Source: Methylobrevis albus
GTDB taxonomy: Bacteria; Pseudomonadota; Alphaproteobacteria; Rhizobiales; Pleomorphomonadaceae
DNA length: 64,000 bases
NCBI RefSeq assembly: GCF_015904235.1
Contig: NZ_JADZLT010000053.1
Coordinates: 1-64,000 of the forward strand
Direction: 5' to 3'
Shown here: positions 1 to 10,300 of the stretch, in pieces
How the letters are laid out: the number at the start of each line of letters is the position of its first letter
How positions within the stretch are numbered: position 1 is the stretch's first letter
The notes under the pieces: generated by a model
The model's database searches: none
Told to the model about the DNA's origin: nothing
Seen by the model: only the letters and a program-made list of their open reading frames with translations
Made by a program: the position numbers and the translations under genes

Positions 1-1068
1 AGCGTGCGCCCCGGCGTCGGCATCGAGGTGACGCGCGAGCCGGTCGGCGTCGTCGGCATCATCACGCCGTGGAACTTCCCGATCGCCATCCCCGCCTGGA
101 AGATCGCCCCGGCGCTCGCCTACGGCAACACCGTGGTGTTCAAGCCGGCCGAGCTGGTGCCCGGCTGCGCCTGGGCCATCGTCGACATTCTCCACCGGGC
201 CGGCCTGCCGAAGGGCGTGCTCAACCTCGTCATGGGCAAGGGCTCGGTGGTCGGCCAGGCGATGCTGGACAGCCCCGACGTCACCGCGCAGACCTTCACC
301 GGCTCGGTCGCGACCGGCAAGCGCGTCGCCGCGGCCTGTGTCGAGCATATGCGCAAGTTCCAGCTCGAGATGGGCGGCAAGAACCCGCTGGTGGTGCTCG
401 ACGACGCCGACCTCGCCGTCGCCGTCGACTGCGCCGTCAACGGCGCCTTCTTCTCGACCGGCCAGCGCTGCACCGCCTCGTCGCGCCTCATCGTGACGGA
501 GGGCATCCACGACCGCTTCGTCGCCGCCGTGACGGAGAAGCTGAAAGGCCTCGTCGTCGACGACGCGCTGAAGGCCGGCACCCACATCGGCCCGGTGGTC
601 GACCCGAACCAGCTCGCGCAGGATCAGGATTACGTCGAGATCGGCCGGAAAGAGGGCGCGACGCTCGCCTTCGGCGGCGAGCGGCTGAACCGCGAGACGC
701 CCGGCTTCTACCTGCAGCCGGCCCTCTTCACCGAGGCGACCAACGCGATGCGGATCTCGCGCGAGGAGATCTTCGGGCCCGTCGCGAGCGTGATCCGGGT
801 CAAGGACTACGACGAGGCGCTGCAGCTTGCCAACGACACGCCGTTCGGCCTCTCGTCGGGCATCTGCACGACCAGCCTGAAGTACTCCACGCACTTCCGG
901 CGCAATGCCGAGGCCGGCATGGTGATGGTGAACCTCCCCACCGCCGGCGTCGACTTCCACGTCCCCTTCGGCGGCCGCAAGGGCTCGAGCTTCGGCTCGC
1001 GCGAGCAGGGCCGCTATGCCGCGGAGTTCTTCACCACCGTGAAGACCGCCTATACGGCCGCAGGGTGA
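1..1068 (+). CDS. Aldehyde dehydrogenase, probable alpha-ketoglutaric semialdehyde dehydrogenase (5' end outside window)
   Basis: The frame is open from base 1, so the N-terminal part, roughly the first quarter of a ~480-residue ALDH, lies upstream. The visible 355 residues hold the ALDH hallmarks: a PWNFP cofactor loop, FTGS, the general-base Glu in FQLEMGGKNP and the nucleophilic Cys in TGQRCTAS. It is followed after 5 nt by a sugar-dehydrogenase-like SDR and then an aldonate dehydratase. In non-phosphorylative pentose or deoxyhexose pathways the last step is oxidation of 2,5-dioxopentanoate to 2-oxoglutarate by such an ALDH (XylA in Caulobacter, KGSADH in Azospirillum). The ALDH assignment is certain; the substrate is inferred from context. 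Confidence 0.85.
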   Translation, partial: SVRPGVGIEVTREPVGVVGIITPWNFPIAIPAWKIAPALAYGNTVVFKPAELVPGCAWAIVDILHRAGLPKGVLNLVMGKGSVVGQAMLDSPDVTAQTFTGSVATGKRVAAACVEHMRKFQLEMGGKNPLVVLDDADLAVAVDCAVNGAFFSTGQRCTASSRLIVTEGIHDRFVAAVTEKLKGLVVDDALKAGTHIGPVVDPNQLAQDQDYVEIGRKEGATLAFGGERLNRETPGFYLQPALFTEATNAMRISREEIFGPVASVIRVKDYDEALQLANDTPFGLSSGICTTSLKYSTHFRRNAEAGMVMVNLPTAGVDFHVPFGGRKGSSFGSREQGRYAAEFFTTVKTAYTAAG

Positions 1069-1073
1069 GCGAC

Positions 1074-1850
1074 ATGGCTGCGAGCGCTCCCGTCTACGCC
1101 CGCTACCCGGGCCTTGAAGGCAAGCCGGTGCTGATTTCCGGCGGCGCCACCGGCATCGGGGCGGCGATCGTCCGCGCCTTTGCCGCCGAGGGCGCGCGGG
1201 TCGGCTTCGTCGACCTCGCGGCGGCGGAAGGCGAGGCGCTCGCGGCCGAACTCGAGGCGGGCGGCGCGACCGTCCGCTTCGCCGCCTGCGACATCACCGA
1301 TACCGACGCCTACAAGGCCGCGATTGCGGCGATCGAGGCGGCACACGGGCCGACGCTCGTGCTGCTCAACAACGCCGCCAGCGACACGCGGCACGACTGG
1401 GCGACGGCGACGCCGGCGTACTTCGACGGCCGCATCGCCGTGAACCTGCGCCATGCCTTCTTCGCCATCCAGGCGGTGGCGCCGGGCATGATCGCGGCGG
1501 GCGGCGGCGCGATCGTCAACTTCGGCTCGGTCGGCTGGATGATGGCGACGGGCGGCTACCCGGCCTATGCGGCCTCCAAGGCCGCGACGCACGGCCTGAC
1601 CCGCTCGTTCGCCCGCGACCTCGGCAAGCACGGCATCCGCGTCAACACGCTGGTGCCGGGCTGGGTGATGACGCAGCGCCAGCTCGACCTCTGGGTCGAC
1701 GACTCGGCCAACGAACTGATCGACCGCAGCCAATGCCTCGCCGGCCGCGTGCTGCCGGAGGACATCGCCCGCATGGCGCTGTTCCTCGGCTCGGACGATG
1801 CCCGGATGTGTTCGGCGCAGAATTTCGTCGTGGACGGCGGCTGGGTCTGA
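1074..1850 (+). CDS. SDR-family aldose 1-dehydrogenase (XylB-like)
   Basis: A 258-residue classical short-chain dehydrogenase. It has the glycine-rich NAD(P) motif GGATGIG near residue 20, an NNAA segment, the catalytic Ser in FGSVGW and the YAASK Tyr/Lys pair. Features such as VNLRHAFF, QAVAPGM and a late QCLAGR segment recall Caulobacter D-xylose 1-dehydrogenase XylB, as I remember that sequence. It would oxidise an aldose (D-xylose, L-arabinose or a related sugar) to the lactone. ATG 1074 is preferred; an in-frame GTG at 1065 overlapping the upstream stop is an alternative. It lies between the ALDH and dehydratase genes as in xyl/ara operons, but no lactonase gene separates it from the dehydratase. 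Confidence 0.8.
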   Translation: MAASAPVYARYPGLEGKPVLISGGATGIGAAIVRAFAAEGARVGFVDLAAAEGEALAAELEAGGATVRFAACDITDTDAYKAAIAAIEAAHGPTLVLLNNAASDTRHDWATATPAYFDGRIAVNLRHAFFAIQAVAPGMIAAGGGAIVNFGSVGWMMATGGYPAYAASKAATHGLTRSFARDLGKHGIRVNTLVPGWVMTQRQLDLWVDDSANELIDRSQCLAGRVLPEDIARMALFLGSDDARMCSAQNFVVDGGWV

Positions 1851-1914
1851 CGCCGCCGCGGAACGTGCCGCCGGCGCGGGAAACGCCGATCCGGCCAGGA
1901 ATGGGGATGCAGGG

Positions 1915-3657
1915 ATGAGCTTCGTCAAGGCGGCCTGGCCGCGTGCGCTGCGATCGCAGGAATGGTTCGGCGGCACCGGCAAGAACGCGATCATGCATCG
2001 CTCCTGGATGAAGAACCAGGGACTGCCCGCCGACACCTTCGACGGGCGGCCGATCATCGGCATCTGCAACACGTGGTCGGAACTGACCCCGTGCAACGCC
2101 CACCTGCGCGACATCGCCGAGCGGGTGAAGCGCGGCGTCTACGAGGCGGGCGGCTTCCCGGTCGAGTTCCCCGTGTTCTCCTGCGGCGAGAGCACCCTCA
2201 GGCCCACCGCGATGATGTTCCGCAACCTTGCCGCCATGGACGCCGAGGAATCGATCCGCGCCAATCCGATCGACGGCGTGGTGCTGCTCGCCGGCTGCGA
2301 CAAGACCACGCCGTCGCTGATGATGGGCGCCGCCAGCGTCGACATCCCGGCGATCGTCGTCTCCGGCGGCCCGATGTTGAACGGCAAGTGGCGCGGCAAG
2401 GACGTTGGCTCCGGCACGGCGATCTGGCAGTTCTCCGAGATGGTGAAGTCCGGCGAGATGACGCTGGAGGAGTTCATGGACGCCGAGCAGGGCATGGCCC
2501 GCTCCGCCGGCTCCTGCATGACGATGGGCACCGCCTCGACGATGGCCTCGATGGCCGAGGCGCTCGGCATGACGCTGCCGGGCAACGCGGCGATCCCCGC
2601 CGTCGACGCGCGCCGCCGTGTGCTGGCGCAGATGTCGGGCCGCCGCATCGTCGACATGGTGAAGGACGACCTGAAGCCCTCCGACGTGCTGACTCGGCAG
2701 GCTTTCGAGAACGCGATCCGCGTCAACGGCGCGATCGGCGGCTCGACCAATGCCGTGCTGCACCTCCTCGCGCTCGCCGGCCGCATCGGCATCGACCTGA
2801 CGCTGGACGACTGGGACCGCCTCGGCCGCGACGTGCCGACCATTCTCAACCTGCAGCCGTCGGGCAAGCACCTGATGGAAGAGTTCTACTACGCCGGCGG
2901 CTTGCCGGTGGTGATGCGGGCGGTGGGCGACCTCGGCCTCTTGCACAAGGACGCGCTCGCCGTCACCGGCGCGCCGATCTGGGACGGGGTCAAGGACGTC
3001 GTCAACTACGACGACGACGTGATCCTGCCGCCCGAGAAGGCACTGACCAAGTCCGGCGGTATCGCCGTGCTCACCGGCAATCTCGCCCCGAAGGGCGCGG
3101 TGCTGAAGCCCTCCGCTGCGTCGGAACACCTGATGGTGCATCGCGGCCGCGCGGTCGTCTTCGACAGCATCGAGGACTACCACGCCCGGGTGAACGACGA
3201 GGCGCTCGACATCGACGCGAGCTGCATCATGGTGCTGAAGTACTGCGGCCCGAAGGGCTACCCGGGCATGGCCGAGGTCGGCAACATGGGCCTGCCGGCG
3301 AAAGTGCTGAAGACCGGCGTCAAGGACATGATCCGCATCTCGGATGCGCGCATGTCCGGCACGGCCTATGGCACCGTGATCCTGCACACCGCGCCGGAAG
3401 CCGCCGACGGCGGCCCGCTGGCGATCGTCGAGACCGGCGATTTCATCGAGGTCGACGTGCCGGCGCGCCGGCTGACGCTCGACCTGCCGCAGGCCGAGAT
3501 CGACCGCCGGCTGGCGGCCTGGGTGTCGCCGGTGCCGAAACCCGTGGGCGGTTATGCCGAGCTCTACGTCAGCCGGGTGACGCAGGCCGACCAGGGCGCC
3601 GACCTCGATTTCCTCGTCGGCTGCCGCGGCAGCGCGGTCACGCGCGATTCGCACTGA
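1915..3657 (+). CDS. IlvD/Edd-family aldonate dehydratase (L-arabonate dehydratase type)
   Basis: The 580-residue product belongs to the IlvD/Edd dehydratases and looks closest to the [2Fe-2S] L-arabonate dehydratase studied from Rhizobium leguminosarum. The three cluster cysteines are in place: Cys60 (NTWSELTPC), Cys128 (AGCDKTTPS) and Cys201 (GSCMTMGTAS), with the late RISDARMSGTAYG segment carrying the catalytic Ser. It dehydrates an aldonate (L-arabonate, D-fuconate or D-galactonate are known substrates of the group) to a 2-keto-3-deoxy sugar acid. ATG 1915 is chosen because the family begins near KAAWPRALRSQEWFGG. It is the last gene of the cluster and depends on Fe-S supply, which the suf operon in this window could provide. 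Confidence 0.87.
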   Translation: MSFVKAAWPRALRSQEWFGGTGKNAIMHRSWMKNQGLPADTFDGRPIIGICNTWSELTPCNAHLRDIAERVKRGVYEAGGFPVEFPVFSCGESTLRPTAMMFRNLAAMDAEESIRANPIDGVVLLAGCDKTTPSLMMGAASVDIPAIVVSGGPMLNGKWRGKDVGSGTAIWQFSEMVKSGEMTLEEFMDAEQGMARSAGSCMTMGTASTMASMAEALGMTLPGNAAIPAVDARRRVLAQMSGRRIVDMVKDDLKPSDVLTRQAFENAIRVNGAIGGSTNAVLHLLALAGRIGIDLTLDDWDRLGRDVPTILNLQPSGKHLMEEFYYAGGLPVVMRAVGDLGLLHKDALAVTGAPIWDGVKDVVNYDDDVILPPEKALTKSGGIAVLTGNLAPKGAVLKPSAASEHLMVHRGRAVVFDSIEDYHARVNDEALDIDASCIMVLKYCGPKGYPGMAEVGNMGLPAKVLKTGVKDMIRISDARMSGTAYGTVILHTAPEAADGGPLAIVETGDFIEVDVPARRLTLDLPQAEIDRRLAAWVSPVPKPVGGYAELYVSRVTQADQGADLDFLVGCRGSAVTRDSH

Positions 3658-3879
3658 GCCGCCGGCACGCCGGCCTTAGACCGGTGTTTGCGGCTACCGC
3701 AATGCAACCGGCGCCGGCCGCGGCGCCGAAGCCGGCGAAACGGCCGTCGCCTCGGCTGAAAGCCGGGATTTCCGCTGTTTCCAAAGCGTCATTTTCGCTT
3801 TCTCCCCTCCGGCACAGATGATATAGAGGCGGCGCTTCGGACCGGTCGCCACGCGGCCGGCCCTTGGCGGCTCGGCCTC

Positions 3880-3964
3880 GCGGGCGTGGTGGAACTGGTA
3901 GACACGCTGGATTTAGGTTCCAGTGGCGCAAGTCGTGGGGGTTCAAATCCCTCCGCCCGCACCA
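3880..3964 (+). tRNA. tRNA-Leu (anticodon UAG)
   Basis: An 85-nt gene with a 7-bp acceptor stem (3880-3886 with 3954-3960), anticodon stem CTGGA/TCCAG around the loop TTTAGGT (anticodon TAG), a long class II variable arm, the T-loop GTTCAAATC and an encoded 3' ACCA ending at 3964. An AT-rich TATAGA at 3822-3827 could be its -10 element. It reads CUA and, by wobble, other CUN codons. Confidence 0.97.
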
Positions 3965-4136
3965 AGTCCGCCCCGCGTGGCGCCGCGCGACGTCCGAATG
4001 GCCGGTTTCCCAGCGAAACGGCGGCCATCGGCCCGTCGCCGCGCCGGAACCGTGCCGCTTCCGAGATTTGCGCATGAGCCGAAACGGCCGGACGCCGCGT
4101 CGCGCACGGTTCAGGACAGGGACGAAAGAACAATCG

Positions 4137-5489
4137 ATGCAGGTCAACGAGAAAGTTTCCGACGGACTGAAGCGCGAACTCGAGATCGTGGTGCCCGCCA
4201 GCGAACTGGCGAGCCGTCTCGACAAGACGCTCGAGGACCTCAAGGGCCGCGTCCAGCTCAAGGGCTTCCGTCCCGGCAAGGTGCCGCTCGCCCACGTCCG
4301 CAAGCTCTACGGCAAGTCGGCCATGGCCGACATCGTCAACACCGCAATCGGTGATTCGAGCCGCAAGGCTCTGGAAGACCGCAACGAGAAGGCGGCGATC
4401 CAGCCGTCGATCGACCTGTCGGACGACAAGGCGACGGCCGTGATCGAGGGCGGCGCGGATCTCGCCTTCACCGTCACCTATGAAGTGATCCCGGACTTCG
4501 AGATCGCCTCGGTCGACGGCATCACCATCGAGCGCCCGATCGCCGACGTCGCCGACTCGGAGATCGACGAGCAGCTGAAGCAGATCGCCGAAGGCTCGCG
4601 CGAGTTCGAGCCGCGCGAAGACGGCGTCGCCGCCGAAAACGGCGACCGGCTGACGCTGTCCTACGTCGGCAAGCTCGGCGACGAGCCCTTCGAGGGCGGC
4701 AGCGACGACCGCGCCTATCTCGTGCTCGGCTCCAACCGCTTCATCCCCGGCTTCGAGGAGCAGCTCGTCGGCGCCAAGGTCGGCGACAAGAAGACGCTCA
4801 ACGTGACGTTCCCGGCCGAGTACCCGGCCCCGAACCTCGCCGGCCAGGAAGTCACCTTCGACGTCGAGATCTTCGAGGTTTCGGCCCCGGGTGAGCTCGT
4901 GCTCGACGACGCCTTCGCCAGCAACCTCGGCATCGAGTCGATGGAGAAGCTAAAGGAGCTGATCCGCGGCCAGATCCAGAGCCAGTACGGCCAGCAGACG
5001 CGCCAGAAGGTCAAGCGCCAGCTGCTCGACGCGCTCGACGGGCTCTATTCCTTCGAGCTGCCGCCGACGCTGGTGCAGCAGGAGTTCGACATCATCTGGC
5101 GGCAGGTGACCACCGAAATGGCCCAGTCCGGCAAGACCTTCGAGCAGGAAGAGACCACCGAGGAGCAGACCCGCGCCGACTACATGAAGATCGCGGAGCG
5201 CCGCGTGCGCCTCGGCCTCGTGCTGTCGAAGATCGGCGAGGAGGCCGGCGTCAAGGTCAACGAGCAGGAGCTGCAGCGCGCGCTGATCGAGCGGGCCCGC
5301 CAGTTCCCCGGCCAGGAGCGCGAGGTCGTCGAGTTCTACCGCAAGGACGCCCAGGCGCTCGCCTCGCTGCAGGCGCCGGTGTTCGAGGAAAAGGTCGTCG
5401 ACCACCTGCTGACCCTCGTCACGGTGAACGACAAGACCGTCGCCAAGGACGAGCTGTTCGCCGAGGAAACCGACGACATCGCCGCCTGA
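4137..5489 (+). CDS. tig: Trigger factor, ribosome-associated chaperone and prolyl isomerase
   Basis: A 450-residue protein of normal length. The N-terminal ribosome-binding domain carries the signature GFRPGKVP (about residues 41-48). An FKBP-type PPIase domain follows at about residues 160-245 (NGDRLTLSYVG, FIPGFEEQLVG). The C-terminal substrate-binding arms are rich in Glu, Gln and Arg. It binds at the ribosomal tunnel exit and helps nascent chains fold. The frame is open far upstream through the tRNA, but ATG 4137 begins the conserved MQVNEKVSDGLKRE and has a GACGAAAGAA purine tract just ahead. Transcription ends at the hairpin at 5515. Confidence 0.97.
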   Translation: MQVNEKVSDGLKRELEIVVPASELASRLDKTLEDLKGRVQLKGFRPGKVPLAHVRKLYGKSAMADIVNTAIGDSSRKALEDRNEKAAIQPSIDLSDDKATAVIEGGADLAFTVTYEVIPDFEIASVDGITIERPIADVADSEIDEQLKQIAEGSREFEPREDGVAAENGDRLTLSYVGKLGDEPFEGGSDDRAYLVLGSNRFIPGFEEQLVGAKVGDKKTLNVTFPAEYPAPNLAGQEVTFDVEIFEVSAPGELVLDDAFASNLGIESMEKLKELIRGQIQSQYGQQTRQKVKRQLLDALDGLYSFELPPTLVQQEFDIIWRQVTTEMAQSGKTFEQEETTEEQTRADYMKIAERRVRLGLVLSKIGEEAGVKVNEQELQRALIERARQFPGQEREVVEFYRKDAQALASLQAPVFEEKVVDHLLTLVTVNDKTVAKDELFAEETDDIAA

Positions 5490-5514
5490 TCGGCAACTGA
5501 TTTGAAATCCGGGA

Positions 5515-5545
5515 AGGGCCGGGCGGCGACGCCCGGCCCTTTTTG
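5515..5545 (+). terminator. Rho-independent terminator of tig
   Basis: Perfect 10-bp stem AGGGCCGGGC / GCCCGGCCCT with a 6-nt loop, running straight into TTTTT, 25 nt after the tig stop codon. Confidence 0.93.
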
Positions 5546-5689
5546 TTGGATCCGTTCATTTTCGCGGCATCGGCCCGTCCGATCGCCCAAGGCGGTCGTC
5601 GGACATGTTGTCGCACCCCGCCGGCGCATGATCTAACTCCCAAAATCCTCGCCGGCCTGGTGCCGGCGTCTGAACGGGAGCCTTGAACG

Positions 5690-6667
5690 ATGCAGATCGG
5701 AATTGTAGGTCTCGGCCGGATGGGCGGCAATATCGCCCGGCGGCTGCAGCGCGGGGGTCATGCGCCGGTGGTGTTCGACCGGTCGAGCGAGGCGACCGAG
5801 GCGCTCGCCGCCGAGGACATGGCACCCGCCGCCGGGCTGGCGGACATGGTGGCGAAGCTCGCGCGGCCGCGGGCGGTCTGGCTCATGCTGCCCGAGGGCG
5901 ATGTCACGGAGACCGCCGTCGCGGAACTCGGCGAATTGCTCGATCCCGACGACGTCGTCATCGACGGCGGCAACACCTTCTGGAAGCACGACATTCGCCG
6001 CGCCGCCACCCTGCGTGAGAAGGGCATCCACTACATGGACGTCGGCACGTCCGGCGGCGTCTGGGGCCTCGAGCGCGGCTACTGCCTGATGGTCGGCGGC
6101 GACACCGCGATCTTCGCCCGGCTGGAGCCGATCTTCGAGACGCTGGCGCCCGGCTATGGCGAGGTCGCGCGCACCAGCACCCGCAAGCTCGCCGACGACC
6201 GCGCCGCGCGCGGCTACATCCACGCCGGCCCGGCCGGGGCGGGGCACTTCGTCAAGATGGTCCACAACGGCATCGAATACGGCCTGATGCAGGCCTACGC
6301 CGAGGGCTTCGACATCCTCTATCGCCGCGGCTCCGCCGACCTGCCCGAGAACGAGCGCTACGACTTCGAGGTCGCCGACATCGCCGAGGTCTGGCGCCGC
6401 GGCAGCGTCGTCTCGTCGTGGCTGCTCGACCTCACCGCCGAGGCGCTCGGCGGCGACGGCCGGCTCGAGGGCTTCCGCGGCGCGGTGCCGGACAGCGGCG
6501 AGGGGCGCTGGACGATCGAGGCGGCAATCCAGGAGGCGGTGCCGACGCCGGTGCTCGCGGCCTCGCTGTTCGCGCGTTTCCGCTCGCGCGACGAGCACAC
6601 CTTCGCCGACCGGCTGCTCTCGGCGATGCGTTTCGGCTTCGGCGGTCACATCGAACGGCCGAAGTGA
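5690..6667 (+). CDS. gnd: 6-phosphogluconate dehydrogenase, short decarboxylating type
   Basis: The 325-residue product is the short (Gnd/GntZ-like) form, not the ~470-residue type. It starts with the NAD(P) motif [13 protein letters not shown], has [24 protein letters not shown], and the catalytic Lys in [13 protein letters not shown]. It converts 6-phosphogluconate to ribulose 5-phosphate with CO2 release. The short type is often NAD-preferring; this is family knowledge and not tested here. It stands alone after the tig terminator and is convergent with the Lrp-type regulator at 6696. Confidence 0.93.
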   Translation: MQIGIVGLGRMGGNIARRLQRGGHAPVVFDRSSEATEALAAEDMAPAAGLADMVAKLARPRAVWLMLPEGDVTETAVAELGELLDPDDVVIDGGNTFWKHDIRRAATLREKGIHYMDVGTSGGVWGLERGYCLMVGGDTAIFARLEPIFETLAPGYGEVARTSTRKLADDRAARGYIHAGPAGAGHFVKMVHNGIEYGLMQAYAEGFDILYRRGSADLPENERYDFEVADIAEVWRRGSVVSSWLLDLTAEALGGDGRLEGFRGAVPDSGEGRWTIEAAIQEAVPTPVLAASLFARFRSRDEHTFADRLLSAMRFGFGGHIERPK

Positions 6668-6695
6668 GCCCGGCGCACCGGACCGCGCCGGCGCG

Positions 6696-7184
6696 CTACA
6701 GCGCCAGCGCGGCGGTGTTCTTCACCTCTTCCATCACCGGATAGGTGTGCGTTTCGCGCACACCCGGCAGCGCCATCAGCACGTCGGAGAGAAACGCGCG
6801 ATAATCCTCCATCGTGCCGACGCGCGCCTTGACGAGGTAGTCGAAACCGCCTGCAATCATGTGGCATTCGAGCACCTGCGGCGCCCGGGCGATCGCGGCG
6901 GCGAAGGTGGAGAACACTTCCGGCGTCATGCGATCGAGCTTGATCTCGACGAAGACAAGCAGGGCGCGGTTGAGCTTCGCCGGGTCGAGGCGGGCGGAAT
7001 AGCCGAGGATGTAGCCCTCGCGCGTCAGCCGCTTCACCCGCTCGGCGGTGGCCGTCGGCGACAGGCCGACGGTGTCGGCGAGGTCGAGGTTGGTGATGCG
7101 GCCGTCGGCCTGCAGCGCCAGCAGGATCCGCCGGTCGATGCGGTCGAGGTCGACGACGGCAACGGCGTCGGACGGGGAGGTCAT
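6696..7184 (-). CDS. putR: Lrp/AsnC-family regulator, probable proline-responsive PutR
   Basis: A 162-residue protein with an N-terminal helix-turn-helix (DRIDRRILLALQADGRITN, then LSPTATAERVKRL) and a C-terminal RAM/AsnC ligand domain (GGFDYLVKARV). It is divergent from putA, the arrangement known for PutR in Agrobacterium and Rhodobacter, where the Lrp-type protein activates putA in response to proline. This putA lacks its own DNA-binding domain, which fits. ATG 7184 is chosen because GAAAGG lies 10-15 nt upstream; a GTG at 7202 is possible. The target is inferred from position. Confidence 0.85.
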   Translation of the reverse strand: MTSPSDAVAVVDLDRIDRRILLALQADGRITNLDLADTVGLSPTATAERVKRLTREGYILGYSARLDPAKLNRALLVFVEIKLDRMTPEVFSTFAAAIARAPQVLECHMIAGGFDYLVKARVGTMEDYRAFLSDVLMALPGVRETHTYPVMEEVKNTAALAL

Positions 7185-7352
7185 GCGGGGCGGGCCTTTC
7201 ACTGACAGAAATTTGGAGTAAAGCGACTATCGCGGCCAAACCTGCCTCCTGCAAGATTTTACGCGGCATTTTGCGTCATCTTTGGCGAAACGCATGATCA
7301 GAAGACAGGTATTGTAGCGAAATCATCCAGCCTCACATTGCGCGGAGCGTCC
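7185..7352. promoter_or_regulatory. putR-putA divergent promoter region
   Basis: 168 bp separate the two divergent start codons. The interval has clustered AT-rich tracts (AAATTTGGAG, GATTTTACG, CATTTTGCGTCATCTTTGG) and a loose inverted repeat TGCGT ... ACGCA around 7272-7293. This is the expected place for PutR (Lrp-type) sites. No individual operator or -10/-35 pair can be fixed with confidence. Confidence 0.5.
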
Positions 7353-10300
7353 ATGTCGTCGCCCACTCCCTCGCTGTTCAAGCCGCTCGCGCCCGAGCCC
7401 AGGCCGGCCTTCACCGCGGCCTATGCGCCGCCGGACGAGGAGGTCGTGGCGGCCCTGCTCGCCGACGTCGGTATTGCGACGAGCGAGCAGCACGCCCGGG
7501 TCGACGCCGCGGCGATCCGCACCATCAACGGCATTCGCGCCCGCCAGTCGGCACTCGGCGGCGTCGAGGATTTTCTCCACGCCTACAGCCTCTCGACCAA
7601 GGAGGGGCTCGCGGTGATGGTGCTCGCCGAGGCGCTGCTCCGCGTGCCGGATGGGGCGACAGCCGACCGGCTGATCGAGGACAAGCTCGCCGCAGCGCAG
7701 TTCGACGGCTCCCGGAAATCCGGTGACCCGCTGCTGGTCTCGGCGTCCGCCTGGGCGCTCGGCATCACCACGCGCATCGTGCAGCCGGGCGAAACGCCGG
7801 ACGGCGTGATCTCCGGCCTCGTCAAGCGCCTCGGCCTGCCGGCCGTGCGCACCGCGACGCGCCAGGCGATGCGGGTGATGGGGCACCAGTTCGTGCTCGG
7901 CGAGACGATCGAGGCGGCGCTGTCGCGCGCCCGGTCGCTGGAGGGCAAGGGCTACCGGCACTCCTACGACATGCTGGGGGAGGGCGCGCGTACCGCCCTC
8001 GATGCCGAGCGCTACTTCCTGTCGTATTCCAAAGCGATCGACGCGATCGGCCGCTCGGCCGGCAACGCCGCGCTGCCGAACCGGCCGGGCATCTCGATCA
8101 AGCTCTCCGCGCTGCATCCGCGCTATGAGATCGTCAAGCTCGACCGCCTGCAGCGCGAACTCTGCCCGCGCCTGCTCGATCTCGCCCGCGCCGCCAAGGC
8201 CTACGACCTCAACCTCACCGTCGATGCGGAGGAGGCGGACCGGCTCGCCCTGTCGCTGGAGATCATCGGCGCCGTCGCGGCCGATCCGAGCCTCAAGGGC
8301 TGGGATGGTTTTGGCCTCGCCGTCCAGGCCTACCAGAAGCGCGCGGTGCACGTCGTCGACTGGGTGCGCGACCTCGGCGCCGGCCTCGACCGCCGCTTCA
8401 TGGTCCGCCTGGTCAAGGGCGCCTACTGGGATACCGAGGTGAAGCGGGCGCAGGAGCGCGGGCTGGACGATTTTCCCGTCTTCACCCGCAAGGCGGCGAC
8501 CGACCTCTCCTATCTCGCCGCGGCGAAGCGGCTGCTCGACGCGCGGCCGCGCATCTTCCCGCAGTTCGCCACCCACAACGCGCTCTCGGTCGCCGAGGTG
8601 ATCGAGATGGCCGGCGGACACGGCGCCGACAAGGCGAGCTTCGAGTTCCAGCGCCTGCACGGCATGGGCGAGGCGCTCTACCGCCAGGTGACGGAGAGCG
8701 ACGGCCACCCTTGCCGCATCTATGCCCCCGTCGGCGGCCACCGCGACCTGCTCGCCTATCTGGTGCGACGCCTGCTCGAAAACGGCGCCAATTCGTCCTT
8801 CGTCGCCGGCGTCGGCGATCCCAATGTCGCGGTCGCGAGCCTGATCCGCCGGCCGCAGGAGGTGCTGGACGGCGGTCGCCATGCGCGGCACGGGGCAATT
8901 CCTAAGCCGGCTCATATCTTTGCCCCGCGCCTCAATTCACGCGGCGTCGAACTCGGCGACGACGCGGCGCGGACCGCGTTTTTTGCCGCCATCGCCGCCG
9001 CCGAAGCGCCGGGCCAGCCGGCAGCGCCGCTGATTTCGGGCCAGCCCGCGCCGGGTCGCCGCCGCTCCGTCGTCAGCCCGGCCGACGGGCGCACCGAGGT
9101 CGGCGTCGTCATCGAGGCGAGCGCCGAGACCGCCACGGCGGCGATCGCGGCGGCCCGTGCGGCGTTCCCCGCCTGGGCCGCGACACCCGCCGCCACCCGC
9201 GCCGCCGCGCTGGAGCGCGCGGCCGACCTGATGGAGGCGCGCCGCGAGCGCCTGATCGCGCTGCTCGCCGCCGAGGCCGGCAAGACGCTGGTCGACGGTC
9301 TCGCCGAGGTGCGTGAGGCGGTGGACTTCTGCCGCTACTACGCCGCCGAGGCGCTGCGCCTGTTCGGCGCCGACGCGCATCTGCCCGGCCCGACCGGCGA
9401 AGACAACCGCCTCTGCCACCGCGGCCGCGGCGTCTTCGTCGCGATCAGCCCGTGGAATTTCCCGCTGGCGATCTTCATGGGGCAAGTGACCGCGGCGCTC
9501 GCCGCCGGCAACACCGTCGTCGCCAAGCCCGCCGAACAGACCCCGCTGATCGCGGCCGAGGGCGTGCGCATCCTGCACGAGGCCGGCGTCCCGGCGGGCG
9601 CGCTGGCGCTGGTGCCCGGCGACGGCGCCGTCGGCGCCGCCCTGACCGCCGATCCGTCCATCGCCGGCGTCGTCTTCACCGGATCGACCGAGACGGCCTG
9701 GGCGATCAACCGGACGCTGGCGAACAAGCGCGGCCCGATCGTGCCGCTGATCGCGGAAACCGGCGGGCTCAACGCCATGCTGGTCGACGCGACCGCGCTC
9801 GGCGAGCAGGTCGCCGACGACGTCGTGCTGTCGGCGTTCCGCTCGGCCGGCCAGCGCTGCTCGGCGCTGCGGCTGCTGTTCCTGCAGGAGGACGTCGCCG
9901 ACCACATGCTGGCGCTGATCGCCGGCGCCGCCGCGGAACTCACCGTCGGCGACCCGGCCGATCCGGCGACCGACGTCGGCCCGATCATCGACCTTGAGGC
10001 CAAGGCCGGCATCGACGCCCACGTCGACGCCGCCCGCACCGCCGGCCGCGTCCGCTTCGAAGGACGTCTGCCGGGCGGCACGCTCGCCCGCGGCACGTAT
10101 GTCGCGCCGACCATCATCGAGCTCGCCGCGGCCAAGGACCTCGACCGCGAGGTGTTCGGTCCCGTGCTGCACGTCGTGCGCTGGAAGTCGAACGGGCTCG
10201 ACCGGGTGCTCGACGACATCGCCGCCAGCGGCTACGGCCTCACCCTCGGCGTCCACTCGCGCATCGACGGCACGGTGAAGCGCGTCGTCGACCGGCTCGC

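Noticed and set aside
3864..4136. Upstream extension of trigger factor across the tRNA gene
   Set aside because: The tRNA is certain and the conserved N-terminus begins at 4137.
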